The notes under the pieces: generated by a model
What the model was told of the DNA's origin: nothing
Database searches by the model: none
The model's input: only the letters and a program-made list of their open reading frames with translations
Part shown: positions 37,009-44,736 of the stretch, in pieces
Layout of the letters: each line of letters begins with the position of its first letter
Position numbering within the stretch: the stretch's first letter is position 1
Assembly: GCF_000987955.1 (NCBI RefSeq)
Contig: NZ_LAZU01000037.1
Location: forward strand, 248,001 to 312,000
Reading direction: 5' to 3'
DNA: 64,000 nucleotides
From: Paenibacillus sp. DMB20
GTDB lineage: Bacteria; Bacillota; Bacilli; Paenibacillales; Paenibacillaceae
Position numbers and translations under genes: made by a program

Positions 37009-37827
37009 ATGCAAGCAGACTTTTCAAGCCACGTGATGGCAGCCAACTTTTCATTTCACCGAAAGCCTTTTGAAATGACCAAATCAAACGGCTTTGATAC
37101 TTATTTAATGCGGCTCCAGACCGACGGCCGCTGCCGTGCCCGAATCGACGGCAAGCTGTCGCTCATAGAACCCGGCGATCTTTTGATCTTCAGCCCGGGT
37201 CAGCCCTATGAACTGAAAATCGACGACGAGGTGAACCCGCAGGGAGAATGGACCGTTGAAAGCGGGGATTACCACATTTTTTTTCAGGGCCCATGGGCGG
37301 ACACCTGGTGGAAATCGCAAAAGCGCCCGACCAGAATCCGCATTCCGCTCGATGAACGTTATCTTGGCCTGTTCCGCCAGCTTGTGCTGGAACAACGCCG
37401 CTTGTCGAATCCGTATCCCGAAATATCGGATTACACGCTGCGGATATTGTGCCTGGAGGTAGACCGGCTGCTTAGCGAACAGCCCGCGACTACGCCGAAG
37501 ACATATCTGGCTCACCGCATGAAAAATTATATTGAAGAGAACGCCTCCTCCATTTTCAAGCTTGAGGATGTCGCCTCTCATGTCGGGATCAGCGTGTCGC
37601 GGGCGGTGCATCTGTTTAAGGAAGCTTTTGGAACAACGATCATGCAGTATACGCTGGACGTCAGACTCGACATGGCCAGGGAACGGATCATTTTCAGCCC
37701 GATGTCGCTGGAGGATGTGGCGGAAACCTCCGGCTTCGCGAACTATACGTATTTTCACCGGGTTTTCCGTTCCCGATTCGGAGTTTCTCCAAAACAATTC
37801 CGTTTGGAAAGCCGGACACCCACTTAA
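37009..37827 (+). CDS. AraC-family transcriptional regulator with cupin-type sensor
   Basis: A 272-aa regulator. The N-terminal AraC-type cupin (about 1-150, e.g. LSLIEPGDLLIFSPGQPYEL) is followed by two helix-turn-helix units (VASHVGISVSRAVHLFKEAF and ETSGFANYTYFHRVFRSRFG, then VSPKQFRLE). It is divergent from the Gfo/isomerase/ThuA cluster and most likely controls it in response to a sugar. A strong terminator follows directly. Confidence 0.92.
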   Translation: MQADFSSHVMAANFSFHRKPFEMTKSNGFDTYLMRLQTDGRCRARIDGKLSLIEPGDLLIFSPGQPYELKIDDEVNPQGEWTVESGDYHIFFQGPWADTWWKSQKRPTRIRIPLDERYLGLFRQLVLEQRRLSNPYPEISDYTLRILCLEVDRLLSEQPATTPKTYLAHRMKNYIEENASSIFKLEDVASHVGISVSRAVHLFKEAFGTTIMQYTLDVRLDMARERIIFSPMSLEDVAETSGFANYTYFHRVFRSRFGVSPKQFRLESRTPT

Positions 37828-37848
37828 AACCCGGTTTGAACAAAAAAA

Positions 37849-37891
37849 GGGTCTTCCCCAAGGTTTAAAAGACCTTGGGGAAGACCCCTTT
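37849..37891. terminator. Bidirectional terminator between AraC and the 108-aa gene
   Basis: GGGTCTTCCCCAAGGT and ACCTTGGGGAAGACCC form a perfect 16-bp stem with a 7-base loop. It is flanked by A-run and CTTTG, and lies between two convergent genes. Confidence 0.9.
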
Positions 37892-37958
37892 GTTCGACAG
37901 GCAATATGCCCCACGGATTCTCTTTGTCCGTTCGATGCTTCATCCTGAAAGCGCCGTT

Positions 37959-38285
37959 TTAAGCGTTGTCCATACGTCCGGCTTCATCCCGCCGGACGAT
38001 GGCATCCGCCACCACGGCAGCCAAATCATCATTGCCATATAAGGAAAGCACCCCGAGAACCGTTGCGTCCGGAATGTCGCCCGCCTCTTCCTTCGGCACC
38101 GTCAGCTCCAACACCCGTGCCAAACGATCGTTCGCGGCCTGACCCGGGTAGGCCTCCTGATACAGCCCGGCCGGATCAAGCCCGTGATTCACGCACCACT
38201 GGGCAAATACCAGGATCATCATGTCTTCGTCCCGCTTGTAGCTCTCCACAATCCGCTCTTCTACGGTTTTGTCCGCAGCTTCCAT
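37959..38285 (-). CDS. Protein of unknown function, 108 aa
   Basis: An acidic, helical, soluble protein (MEAADKTVEERIVESYKRDE... IVRRDEAGRMDNA) with no cysteine except one Cys in FAQWCVNHGLDP. The strong RBS GAGGAGGAGAAAGGT supports the start. I do not recognise a family. It ends facing the AraC terminator and may be transcribed alone. Confidence 0.6.
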   Translation of the reverse strand: MEAADKTVEERIVESYKRDEDMMILVFAQWCVNHGLDPAGLYQEAYPGQAANDRLARVLELTVPKEEAGDIPDATVLGVLSLYGNDDLAAVVADAIVRRDEAGRMDNA

Positions 38286-38386
38286 ACCTTTCTCCTCCTC
38301 ATGCCGGAAGAGGACCTGTTTCTTCCGTCGTCCTTCCCGTTCATGAAGCCATTATACCGGTTTCAGGCAAAATTTAAAAATAAGGA

Positions 38387-39088
38387 CTACTCCGTCATTT
38401 TGATTTGAACGGGGTTGCGCTTCGCTTTCTCTTCGTTCTTTTTCTTCATCCATGTGCCAAGGCCCACGATAATGACAACGATCAAAATTTCAAACCCGTA
38501 TTTTACGAACGAATTGGCAAACCAGCCATGAATCATCGGCTCATCCACAAGCATTTTGGAAGCCGTCCAAGCAAGAACAGCCGCACCGAACGTAATTACG
38601 ATCGGGTAACGGTCCGTCAGCTTCAGAATGATCGTACTTCCCCAGACCATGATCGGAACGGAAATCGCCAGGCCGATAACCACGAGCAAGAAATCCTCGC
38701 CTGCCGCGCCGGCTACCGCGAGCACGTTGTCCAGCCCCATCATGGCGTCGGCGATAATGATGGTCCGGATTGCAGCCCACATTTGGCTGCCTGCGGAGAT
38801 TTCGTGATTTTTCTCCTCCACCAGCAATTTATAGGCAATCCACAGCAATGCCAGGCCTCCGATCAGTCTCAAGCCCGGAATCATCAGAAGCTTCACGACC
38901 AGAAGCGTGGCGATGACGCGGATTAAAATGGCTCCGACCGTACCCCAAAGGATAACCTTTTTCTGGTCTTCCTTTTGCACGTTGCGGGCAGCCAAGCCGA
39001 TAACAATGGCGTTATCGCCCGCAAGGACAAGGTCAATTACAATAATGGACAGCAGGGCGGTCCAGAATTCAACTGACATAATATCCAT
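38387..39088 (-). CDS. TerC-family membrane protein (YkoY-like), Mn-riboswitch controlled
   Basis: A 233-aa integral membrane protein with the TerC signatures DLVLAGDNAIVIGLAAR (first helix) and MGLDNVLAVAGAAG, whose Asp residues are thought to bind metal. Family members such as YkoY and YceF-type proteins move Mn2+ during metallation of exported proteins or efflux. The frame extends 21 codons upstream, but the ATG at 39088 has GGTGGAGAG and starts MDIMSVEFWTALLSI. The yybP-ykoY leader upstream makes manganese control almost certain. Confidence 0.92.
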   Translation of the reverse strand: MDIMSVEFWTALLSIIVIDLVLAGDNAIVIGLAARNVQKEDQKKVILWGTVGAILIRVIATLLVVKLLMIPGLRLIGGLALLWIAYKLLVEEKNHEISAGSQMWAAIRTIIIADAMMGLDNVLAVAGAAGEDFLLVVIGLAISVPIMVWGSTIILKLTDRYPIVITFGAAVLAWTASKMLVDEPMIHGWFANSFVKYGFEILIVVIIVGLGTWMKKKNEEKAKRNPVQIKMTE

Positions 39089-39151
39089 GCTCTCTCCACC
39101 TTTCTTTTGTTTTATTAGGTATGTTTCCTTTTCCCGACGTCCTCCATCCAT

Positions 39152-39194
39152 GAAAAAAGCACCGTCACCTTAAACAAGGTAACGGCGCTTTTTG
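39152..39194 (-). terminator. Terminator of the yybP-ykoY leader
   Basis: AAGCGCCGTTACCTT and AAGGTGACGGTGCTT pair around a short loop and are followed by TTTTTT, between the aptamer and terC. A competing hairpin CCTTTGCC/GGTAAAGG precedes it. Confidence 0.85.
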
Positions 39195-39205
39195 GGCGCA
39201 TAAAG

Positions 39206-39334
39206 ACACCTTTACCTCATTTAAGAATTAGGCAAAGGTCTCGCTAACAACTTCGAACGTTGCCAATAAAGCCGGGGATCGGATGATATCCCGTAATGAC
39301 GACTTTACTGCGCTATAGCTACTCCCCTTTGGGA
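39206..39334 (-). ncRNA. yybP-ykoY manganese riboswitch
   Basis: The minus strand begins AAAGGGGAGTAGC, the signature 5' block of this class. It continues through a GTCGTCATTACGG block and GGCTTTATTGGCAACG, and returns with GCGAGACCTTTGCC, which closes P1 against AAAGG. The terminator at 39152-39194 is the expression platform. Mn2+ binding normally prevents termination, so TerC should be induced by manganese. A perfect -10 TATAAT is at 39352-39357. Confidence 0.93.
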
Positions 39335-39378
39335 ACTATTCGGTTGGACACATTATATCATAAGGTTATCCCGCTTGG

Positions 39379-39555
39379 CTAACTCTTATTTTCAAGCGGT
39401 TGAGTTCGATTCTCGCGCCGAGGCGCATCCAGCTTGCTCTTCATCGTGTGAAAAGCCCTGTCTAAGCTTTGGCCGTTGTCAGCCGACACCACCGTTGCGG
39501 CCGCGATCAGAAAAACCAGAACCGCGCTTCCGACGATTACGCCTTTCCTGTTCAT
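39379..39555 (-). CDS. Small secreted or membrane-anchored peptide, 58 aa
   Basis: The ATG at 39555 is preceded by CGGAGGTTTAA, an excellent site. The product starts MNRKGVIVGSAVLVFLIAAA, a signal or anchor helix, followed by a basic polar tail (ATVVSADNGQSLDRAF... PLENKS). Its stop lies just before the promoter of the TerC riboswitch. No family recognised. It might be a short exported peptide. Confidence 0.6.
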   Translation of the reverse strand: MNRKGVIVGSAVLVFLIAAATVVSADNGQSLDRAFHTMKSKLDAPRRENRTQPLENKS

Positions 39556-39791
39556 TTAAACCTCCGATATTTTTGGATTTCAGCATGTTGCCGGCTTGAA
39601 GTTCCGACTATACGTGACTATATACGTTGCAAGTTAATCTTCGTTCCATTTTCTTCATTGCGAACGGACCGATTTTTTGATCGGCTGCTCATCTGCGGTT
39701 GCTGGCCGATATGGTTTTTTTCCCTGCAAGCGCATGTTCCGTTTTTTTGCTATGATGTCTTTATGAAGAGCATAACGGAAAGGAATCGTTC

Positions 39792-40406
39792 ATGAAAAAA
39801 TGGCTGACCCCGGCGGTTTATATCCTTGCCCTGGTTTTTTCTTATACATATAGAAACGAAATATGGATTTGGCTTAAATCGGCCTACTCCCCGTTCCCGG
39901 TGTTATTGCTCTGCATGCTGCTTGCCCTATTCCCGATTCTGCCTTACAAGGCGGTGATTGCCGTGTTGGGATATGCATACGGAACCTTCTGGGGCGCGGC
40001 AGCCGCCTGGATCGGAACAACAGCCGCCGCCGTCATTGTTTACGTGGTATCTGCAGCCCTCTATCGGGAGCCGGGCAGACGTTTTTTGAAACGGTACAGC
40101 TTGCTGGATTCCTTTACGGCCAAGCTCGAAAAGCATCCGTTCACCGCCATCCTGCTGGTCCGCATGGTTCCGGTCGTGCCGCAGATGGCGGTGAACATCT
40201 ATGCCGGCGTCGCCTCCATTCCATTTTGGACCTATACCGCCGCTTCCGGTCTGGGTAAAATCCCCGTTCTCCTGCTGTACGCATACCTTGGGAACGGTTT
40301 CGCCCACAGTCCCGTACGTTTTGCCATCCTAACGGCGGCGGTTTTGGCTGCATCCCTGGCCGGTGTTCTGGGCTTAACGCGATATCTTCGCCGCAAAGGC
40401 ACCTGA
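39792..40406 (+). CDS. TVP38/TMEM64 (VTT/SNARE-associated) family membrane protein
   Basis: A 204-aa protein with about five to six helices and the VTT-domain region: GYAYGTFWGAAAAWIGTTAA, then EKHPFTAILLVRMVPVVP and NIYAGVASIPFWTYTAASGLGKIP. Family members resemble DedA proteins, and some DedA-superfamily members flip phospholipids or undecaprenyl phosphate. The exact substrate is unknown. The RBS AAAGGA lies shortly upstream. It is a single gene upstream of msrAB. Confidence 0.88.
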   Translation: MKKWLTPAVYILALVFSYTYRNEIWIWLKSAYSPFPVLLLCMLLALFPILPYKAVIAVLGYAYGTFWGAAAAWIGTTAAAVIVYVVSAALYREPGRRFLKRYSLLDSFTAKLEKHPFTAILLVRMVPVVPQMAVNIYAGVASIPFWTYTAASGLGKIPVLLLYAYLGNGFAHSPVRFAILTAAVLAASLAGVLGLTRYLRRKGT

Positions 40407-40482
40407 TGCTTTTTTGGACACCGGGGTAAAATGAATTATAATTAAAATTGCAGTTACTTTACCCTGAATATGGAGGGATAAC

Positions 40483-41445
40483 ATGACTCAACCACAAACA
40501 ACAGAGCTGGCCACGTTTGCAGGAGGATGCTTCTGGTGCATGGTCTCTCCTTTTGACGAAATGCCAGGCATCAAGAAGGTTGTCTCCGGCTACACCGGCG
40601 GACAAACTCAAAATCCGACTTATGAAGAGGTTTGCTCGGATAAGACCGGCCATTACGAGGCTGTTCAAATCACCTTTAACCCCCGGGTTTTCCCTTATGA
40701 GAAGCTGCTGGAGCTGTTCTGGCAGCAGATCGACCCGACCGATGCGGGCGGGCAATTCCATGACAGGGGCACTTCTTACCGCACGGCGATTTTCTATCAT
40801 ACCGAAGAACAGCGCCAAAAGGCCGAATCGTCCAAGCAGGCGCTGCAAGCAAGCGGCCGTTTTGAAAAACCCATCGTAACCCCGATCATCCCCGCCAGCG
40901 AATTTTACGAGGCCGAGGAATATCATCAGGGGTATTACAAGAAAAATCCGGGCCATTACAAGCGTTACCGCAAGGCGTCCGGCCGCGAGGATTTTATCGA
41001 GACACACTGGTCCTCGAAAGCGGACAAGGAAGAGCTGAAAAAACGGCTGACTCCCCTTCAATATGAAGTAACCCAAAATAACGCGACGGAGCCTCCGTTC
41101 CGCAATGAGTTCTGGGACCATCACGGCGAGGGCATCTATGTGGACATCGTCTCCGGCGAACCGCTGTTCAGTTCCCGCGACAAATACGATTCGGGGTGCG
41201 GATGGCCCAGCTTCACCCGTCCGATCCGGGAGTATCATATTAAAGAGAAGGTTGACCTCTCCCATATGATGGTCCGCACGGAAGTCCGCAGCAAGCACGG
41301 AGATTCCCATCTTGGCCACGTGTTTGACGACGGACCGGGACCTGAAGGCCTGCGGTACTGCATCAACTCCGCGGCTCTCCGCTTCATTCCGAAAGAGGAT
41401 ATGGAAAAAGAAGGCTACGGTCCGTATTTGGAACTGTTTGAATAA
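40483..41445 (+). CDS. msrAB: Bifunctional peptide-methionine sulfoxide reductase MsrA/MsrB
   Basis: A 320-aa fusion. The MsrA half has the active site GGCFWCM at the N-terminus and TDAGGQFHDRG. The MsrB half has SGCGWPSFTRP, a HLGHVFDDGPGP metal-face motif and the catalytic Cys in LRYCINSAALRFIP. Together they repair S- and R-methionine sulfoxide in proteins. No signal peptide is present, so it is cytoplasmic. The RBS is GGAGGGATAAC. It ends at a good terminator. Confidence 0.96.
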   Translation: MTQPQTTELATFAGGCFWCMVSPFDEMPGIKKVVSGYTGGQTQNPTYEEVCSDKTGHYEAVQITFNPRVFPYEKLLELFWQQIDPTDAGGQFHDRGTSYRTAIFYHTEEQRQKAESSKQALQASGRFEKPIVTPIIPASEFYEAEEYHQGYYKKNPGHYKRYRKASGREDFIETHWSSKADKEELKKRLTPLQYEVTQNNATEPPFRNEFWDHHGEGIYVDIVSGEPLFSSRDKYDSGCGWPSFTRPIREYHIKEKVDLSHMMVRTEVRSKHGDSHLGHVFDDGPGPEGLRYCINSAALRFIPKEDMEKEGYGPYLELFE

Positions 41446-41463
41446 AAACGTAACGTTACATTC

Positions 41464-41489
41464 AAAGCTCTCCCGCCGGAGAGCTTTTT
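41464..41489 (+). terminator. Terminator of msrAB
   Basis: AAAGCTCTCC-CGCC-GGAGAGCTTT followed by TTC, 19 bases after the stop. Confidence 0.85.
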
Positions 41490-41606
41490 CCAATTTAGAA
41501 ATTTAAGAATTTCATTCGGGATGTTTGTCTGCCTGTTTTCCGATTAGCAACGGAAGCAGCGGGTAATAATTAATACATTTTCGAATCATGATTTGGAGGG
41601 ATTGTC

Positions 41607-41792
41607 ATGCCTTGGTCAAAAGGAGATTACCCGCCGTCCATGAAAAATCTGGAGCCGCGGGTACGGAATAAAGCCGTGGAAATTGCCAACGCCCTACTGG
41701 AAGAAGGAAGCGAGGAAGGACGCGCCATCGCCATCGCTACCGCCAAAGCCGAGGAATGGAACGAGAATCACCCGGAGCATGAAGAACAATAA
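41607..41792 (+). CDS. Small conserved Bacillales protein, 61 aa (YdaT-type)
   Basis: A short highly charged protein MPWSKGDYPPSMKNLEPRVR... ending HPEHEEQ, with a helical EIANALLEEGSEEGRAIAIA core. The opening MPWxxxDYPxSxxNL is shared with small ChaB/YdaT-like stress proteins of Bacillales. The function is unknown. The strong GGAGGG site lies 6 bases upstream of the ATG. It is apparently monocistronic. Confidence 0.75.
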   Translation: MPWSKGDYPPSMKNLEPRVRNKAVEIANALLEEGSEEGRAIAIATAKAEEWNENHPEHEEQ

Positions 41793-41933
41793 CGCTACAG
41801 ACTCCTCTTGTGGTAAAGGTGGCCGCCTTGGTTTTTATATCCTCCTGCATAAGAAAAGACAGACCGCGTTTAAGCGTTTTTTCTTATCGGCGAAGAATGG
41901 TTCTGGTTGGCTGAAAATTTATCCTTTCATTAA

Positions 41934-41963
41934 AGAAGCTCGCCCTGATCCGGGCGAGCTTCT
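41934..41963 (-). terminator. Terminator downstream of the YitT-family gene
   Basis: AGAAGCTCGCCC-GGATCA-GGGCGAGCTTCT followed by TTAATG on the minus strand. It is positioned between convergent genes. Confidence 0.75.
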
Positions 41964-42045
41964 CGTAATATGAATAAGGTCTGTCCTTTTCCCTTTCAGC
42001 AAACGGATCGCTTTAGCGAATCGTTTATGCATTCCGGCCTTTTCT

Positions 42046-42723
42046 TTAAGTCCGGCTTCCCACGGAATGCCCTGCGCTTCTTGGCACCTGGTTCCGCAGA
42101 ACGGGAACCGGTTTCTTGGGAATGCCGTAAGTGGCCGTAATTGTGATCGTCTGTCCGGCAATGGACACCGCAAGAATCGTATACAGGGTCTCAACCAGCG
42201 GCAGATAGAATAAAGACAGCAGGAGGACAACGGCGTCCATCAGGAAAAATACCGTACCTACCTTCATTCCGCTCCATTCGCTGATCAATACCGATATCGC
42301 ATCGTCCCCTCCCGTTGCTCCGCCGTAACGGAGAACAATCCCGGCTCCGAATCCGGTCAGCAGGCCCGAAAGCACCGCCGCGGCAAACAGATTGTGGTTT
42401 AAATCAATCACCAGGGGCGAGTATTGCTCCATCATCGCATAAAAGAATGAAAACATGCCGGCAGCCGCCATCGTATTGATGATGAACCTGCGGCCTTTTA
42501 CGAACAGGGCGATAATCAGCACGGGAATGTCCATCAGGATCATGCTCAGTGCCGGCGGAATATCCAGGATGTATTTGCCCAGCAGGGCCAGCCCTACAAA
42601 TCCGCCTTCCGATAAATGGTTCTGAAAATTAATGTGATAATACGTGAACGCGAGTAAAAACGTGCCGAACAGCAAGGCCAACATCGTGTGCATCATGGAA
42701 ATGATGTCTTTTTTTGTCCTCAT
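42046..42723 (-). CDS. YitT/DUF161-family membrane protein
   Basis: A 225-aa membrane protein with about six helices (MMHTMLALLFGTFLLAFTYY, ALSMILMDIPVLIIALFV, VLSGLLTGFGAGIVLRYG). The YitT signature GGATGGDDAISVLISE lies in the cytoplasmic loop. Family members lack the usual C-terminal DUF2179 here, since the protein ends soon after the last helix. The transport substrate is unknown. The start at 42723 has GAGGGAG 5 bases upstream. A structured leader precedes it. Confidence 0.85.
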   Translation of the reverse strand: MRTKKDIISMMHTMLALLFGTFLLAFTYYHINFQNHLSEGGFVGLALLGKYILDIPPALSMILMDIPVLIIALFVKGRRFIINTMAAAGMFSFFYAMMEQYSPLVIDLNHNLFAAAVLSGLLTGFGAGIVLRYGGATGGDDAISVLISEWSGMKVGTVFFLMDAVVLLLSLFYLPLVETLYTILAVSIAGQTITITATYGIPKKPVPVLRNQVPRSAGHSVGSRT

Positions 42724-43050
42724 ACAGGCTCCCTCTAGTCGTAGTAGATTGGTCTGACACAGTCCAATCTCCACGAAGGGTTAACCTTGAGGAGTTCATC
42801 CTTCGCATCAAAGCTTCCTTCCTTTCGATAGAGACTGTCCTATGTCATCAGACATCCGACTTCGCTCTACGAAGGAAGCTATGTGTATGAGAGATCATAA
42901 CGTTTCCAAATCGTCCTTTGGGGATTCGTCCTTCGGGGACACATGGTATCCTGATCCTTTCTTGTTTAATTCAAAAAGTTATCGAGCAGAATAAACCGAA
43001 GTCTCACCGGTGATGTTTAGAACTTCAATTCAATCTGTACTACACATAGT
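42724..43050 (-). promoter_or_regulatory. Long structured 5' leader of the YitT gene, class unknown
   Basis: A TATACT -10-like box near 43047-43052 (minus) would start a leader of over 300 bases. It contains a 10-bp inverted repeat AGCTTCCTTC / GAAGGAAGCT (42871-42880 with 42812-42821), a tandem 15-base direct repeat (TCCTTTGGGGATTCG-type units at 42911-42940) and a hairpin AGATTGG / CCAATCT just before the RBS. No known riboswitch core was recognised. Confidence 0.4.
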
Positions 43051-43179
43051 ATAACACATTTGCCTTGTTAACTAAACAGCTTCTTGAATAAAATGGAAAT
43101 TCCTGATTTGTTAGTTATGAGCTATATCATTGCGGGATTATAAAAATCATGTATATGTTCACGATTCTGAAATATGCCC

Positions 43180-43223
43180 TGTGACGAAGATCACTAAACC
43201 GGTCTTTTTCTCCTGTCTATACT
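43180..43223 (+). promoter_or_regulatory. hmp promoter with class II Fnr box
   Basis: TGTGACGAAGATCACT (43180-43195) has one mismatch to the Fnr palindrome. It is centred about 42.5 bases upstream of the start predicted from the -10 TATACT (43218-43223). NsrR or ResD control as in Bacillus is possible too but no clear site was seen. Confidence 0.65.
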
Positions 43224-43272
43224 TAATATGCAAGGTATCTGATCACTTTTGGAAAAGAGGGATATGATCATT

Positions 43273-44486
43273 ATGTTAGACGAGCGTACAATTGAAATCA
43301 TTAAATCCACGGTTCCCGTTCTGGAGGTTCACGGAAGAAACATTACGACCGTCTTTTACCGAAACATGTTCCATCATCACCCCGAGCTTCTGAACATCTT
43401 CAATCATGCCAACCAGCGCCAGGGCAAACAGCCGACGCCTTGGCCAACGCCGTATACGCAGCCGCGGCCAACATCGACCGCCTGGAGACCATTCTGCCTG
43501 TCGTTAAACAGATCGGCGAAAAGCACCGGGCGTTAAACATCCTGCCCGAGCATTATCCGATTGTGGGCGAAAACCTTTTGGGAGCCATCAAGGAAGTGCT
43601 CGGCGATGCCGCGACGCCGGAAATCATGGATGCGTGGGCGCAGGCTTACGGAGTAATCGCCGATGTGTTTATCGGCGTCGAAGCCGAAATGTATGATGCC
43701 GCGGAAGGCAAGCCGGGCGGTTGGAGAGGCTTCCGCCGCTTTGTGGTGGACCGCAAAGTCAAAGAAAGCGAGGTCATCACCTCTTTTTATCTGAAGCCGG
43801 AGGACGGAATGCCGATTTCTTCTTATGAACCGGGACAATATATTACGGTACGGATTAAACCGGAAGGCGAAATGTACACGCACATCCGCCATTACAGTTT
43901 GTCCGAGGCGCCCGGCGGAGACCATTACCGGATTAGCGTCAAGCGCGAAGACGCCGGCGAAGACAAACCGGCCGGCATCGTCTCCACTTGGCTTCACCGC
44001 GAAGCCCAGGTCGGTACCGTGCTTGAAGTAAGCGCGCCGGCAGGATCCTTTACCCTAGATCAAACGACAGACCGGCCGCTGGCCCTGATCAGCGGCGGCG
44101 TAGGTCTGACGCCCATGGTCAGCATGCTGGAAACGGTGCTCAGCCGTCAGCCGCAGCGCTCCGTAACCTTTATTCATGCCGCCATTGACGGATCCCACCA
44201 TGCGATGAAGGAACACATTGAGCAACTGGCGGCATCCCACCCGCAGCTGACATCTTATGTCGTGTATGAATGCCCGCGGGATGGAGAGGTCTGCCATAAA
44301 GACGGGTATATCGACCTTCCCTTCCTGCGGGATAAGGTCGATCCGCAATCCGATTTCTACTTCTGCGGCCCTCAGCCGTTCATGGCTTCCGTGAATCGCG
44401 ATCTAAAAGTGCTGGGCGTACCCTCTGAACGTCTTCACTACGAATTTTTCGGCCCGGCAGGGTCGCTTGAATCGCAAGCAATTTAA
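43273..44486 (+). CDS. hmp: Flavohemoglobin (nitric oxide dioxygenase), frameshifted
   Basis: After correction about 404 aa, the normal length. A globin domain (MLDERTIEIIKSTVPVLEVHG, HPELLNIFNHANQRQGKQPT, with a distal-side KHRALNILPEHYPIVGE proximal His) is followed by an FAD domain (YEPGQYITVRI, RHYSLSEAP) and an NAD domain (LISGGVGLTPMVSML, DFYFCGPQPFM). It converts NO and O2 to nitrate, and reduces NO anaerobically. The frame breaks near 43437: CCGACGCCTTGG should be CCGACGGCCTTGG, giving PTALANAVYAAA. One G is lost. The start at 43273 gives the family N-terminus with AGAGGG 11 bases upstream. The next gene encodes a Crp/Fnr paralogue on the other strand. Confidence 0.9.
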
Positions 44487-44523
44487 GCTTTGCCGATGGC
44501 ATCGCCAATCATCAGCTTCCAAC

Positions 44524-44613
44524 TTATGATGTCCGGTGCCGCAAGCTCACTTTGATCCGGTCGGGTTCCTCGAAGAACACCGCGTAGGGACCCGGCCCGC
44601 ACGAATAGGGATA
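44524..44613 (-). pseudogene. C-terminal remnant of a VOC (glyoxalase/dioxygenase-like) gene
   Basis: The minus strand encodes about 28 residues ending at a TAA: YSCGPGPYAVFFEEPDRIKV and a short tail. PYAVFFEEPDRIKV matches the conserved last strand of VOC-superfamily proteins (GYYAVFFEDPDRIKLE-like). Upstream, the hmp terminator hairpin replaces the rest of the gene. It is a fragment with no start codon. Confidence 0.5.
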
Positions 44614-44646
44614 CCTGTCCTGCAAAGGACCGGTATCCCTTTTTTC
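44608..44646 (+). terminator. Terminator of hmp
   Basis: GGGATACC-TGTCC-TGCA-A-GGACC-GGTATCCC followed by six T, about 120 bases after the hmp stop. Confidence 0.85.
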
Positions 44647-44736
44647 ATATCCTTCATGTCGTCCACTTGTTGCCGGAGACGGCCTCTATCGTAAAATGAT
44701 GCCGGTCATCCTTCAGCATGCCAGCCCCTTCTATTG

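Noticed and set aside
42911..42940. Tandem 15-base repeat considered as a CRISPR or VNTR
   Set aside because: There are only two adjacent copies without spacers, so it is neither a CRISPR array nor a clear VNTR.
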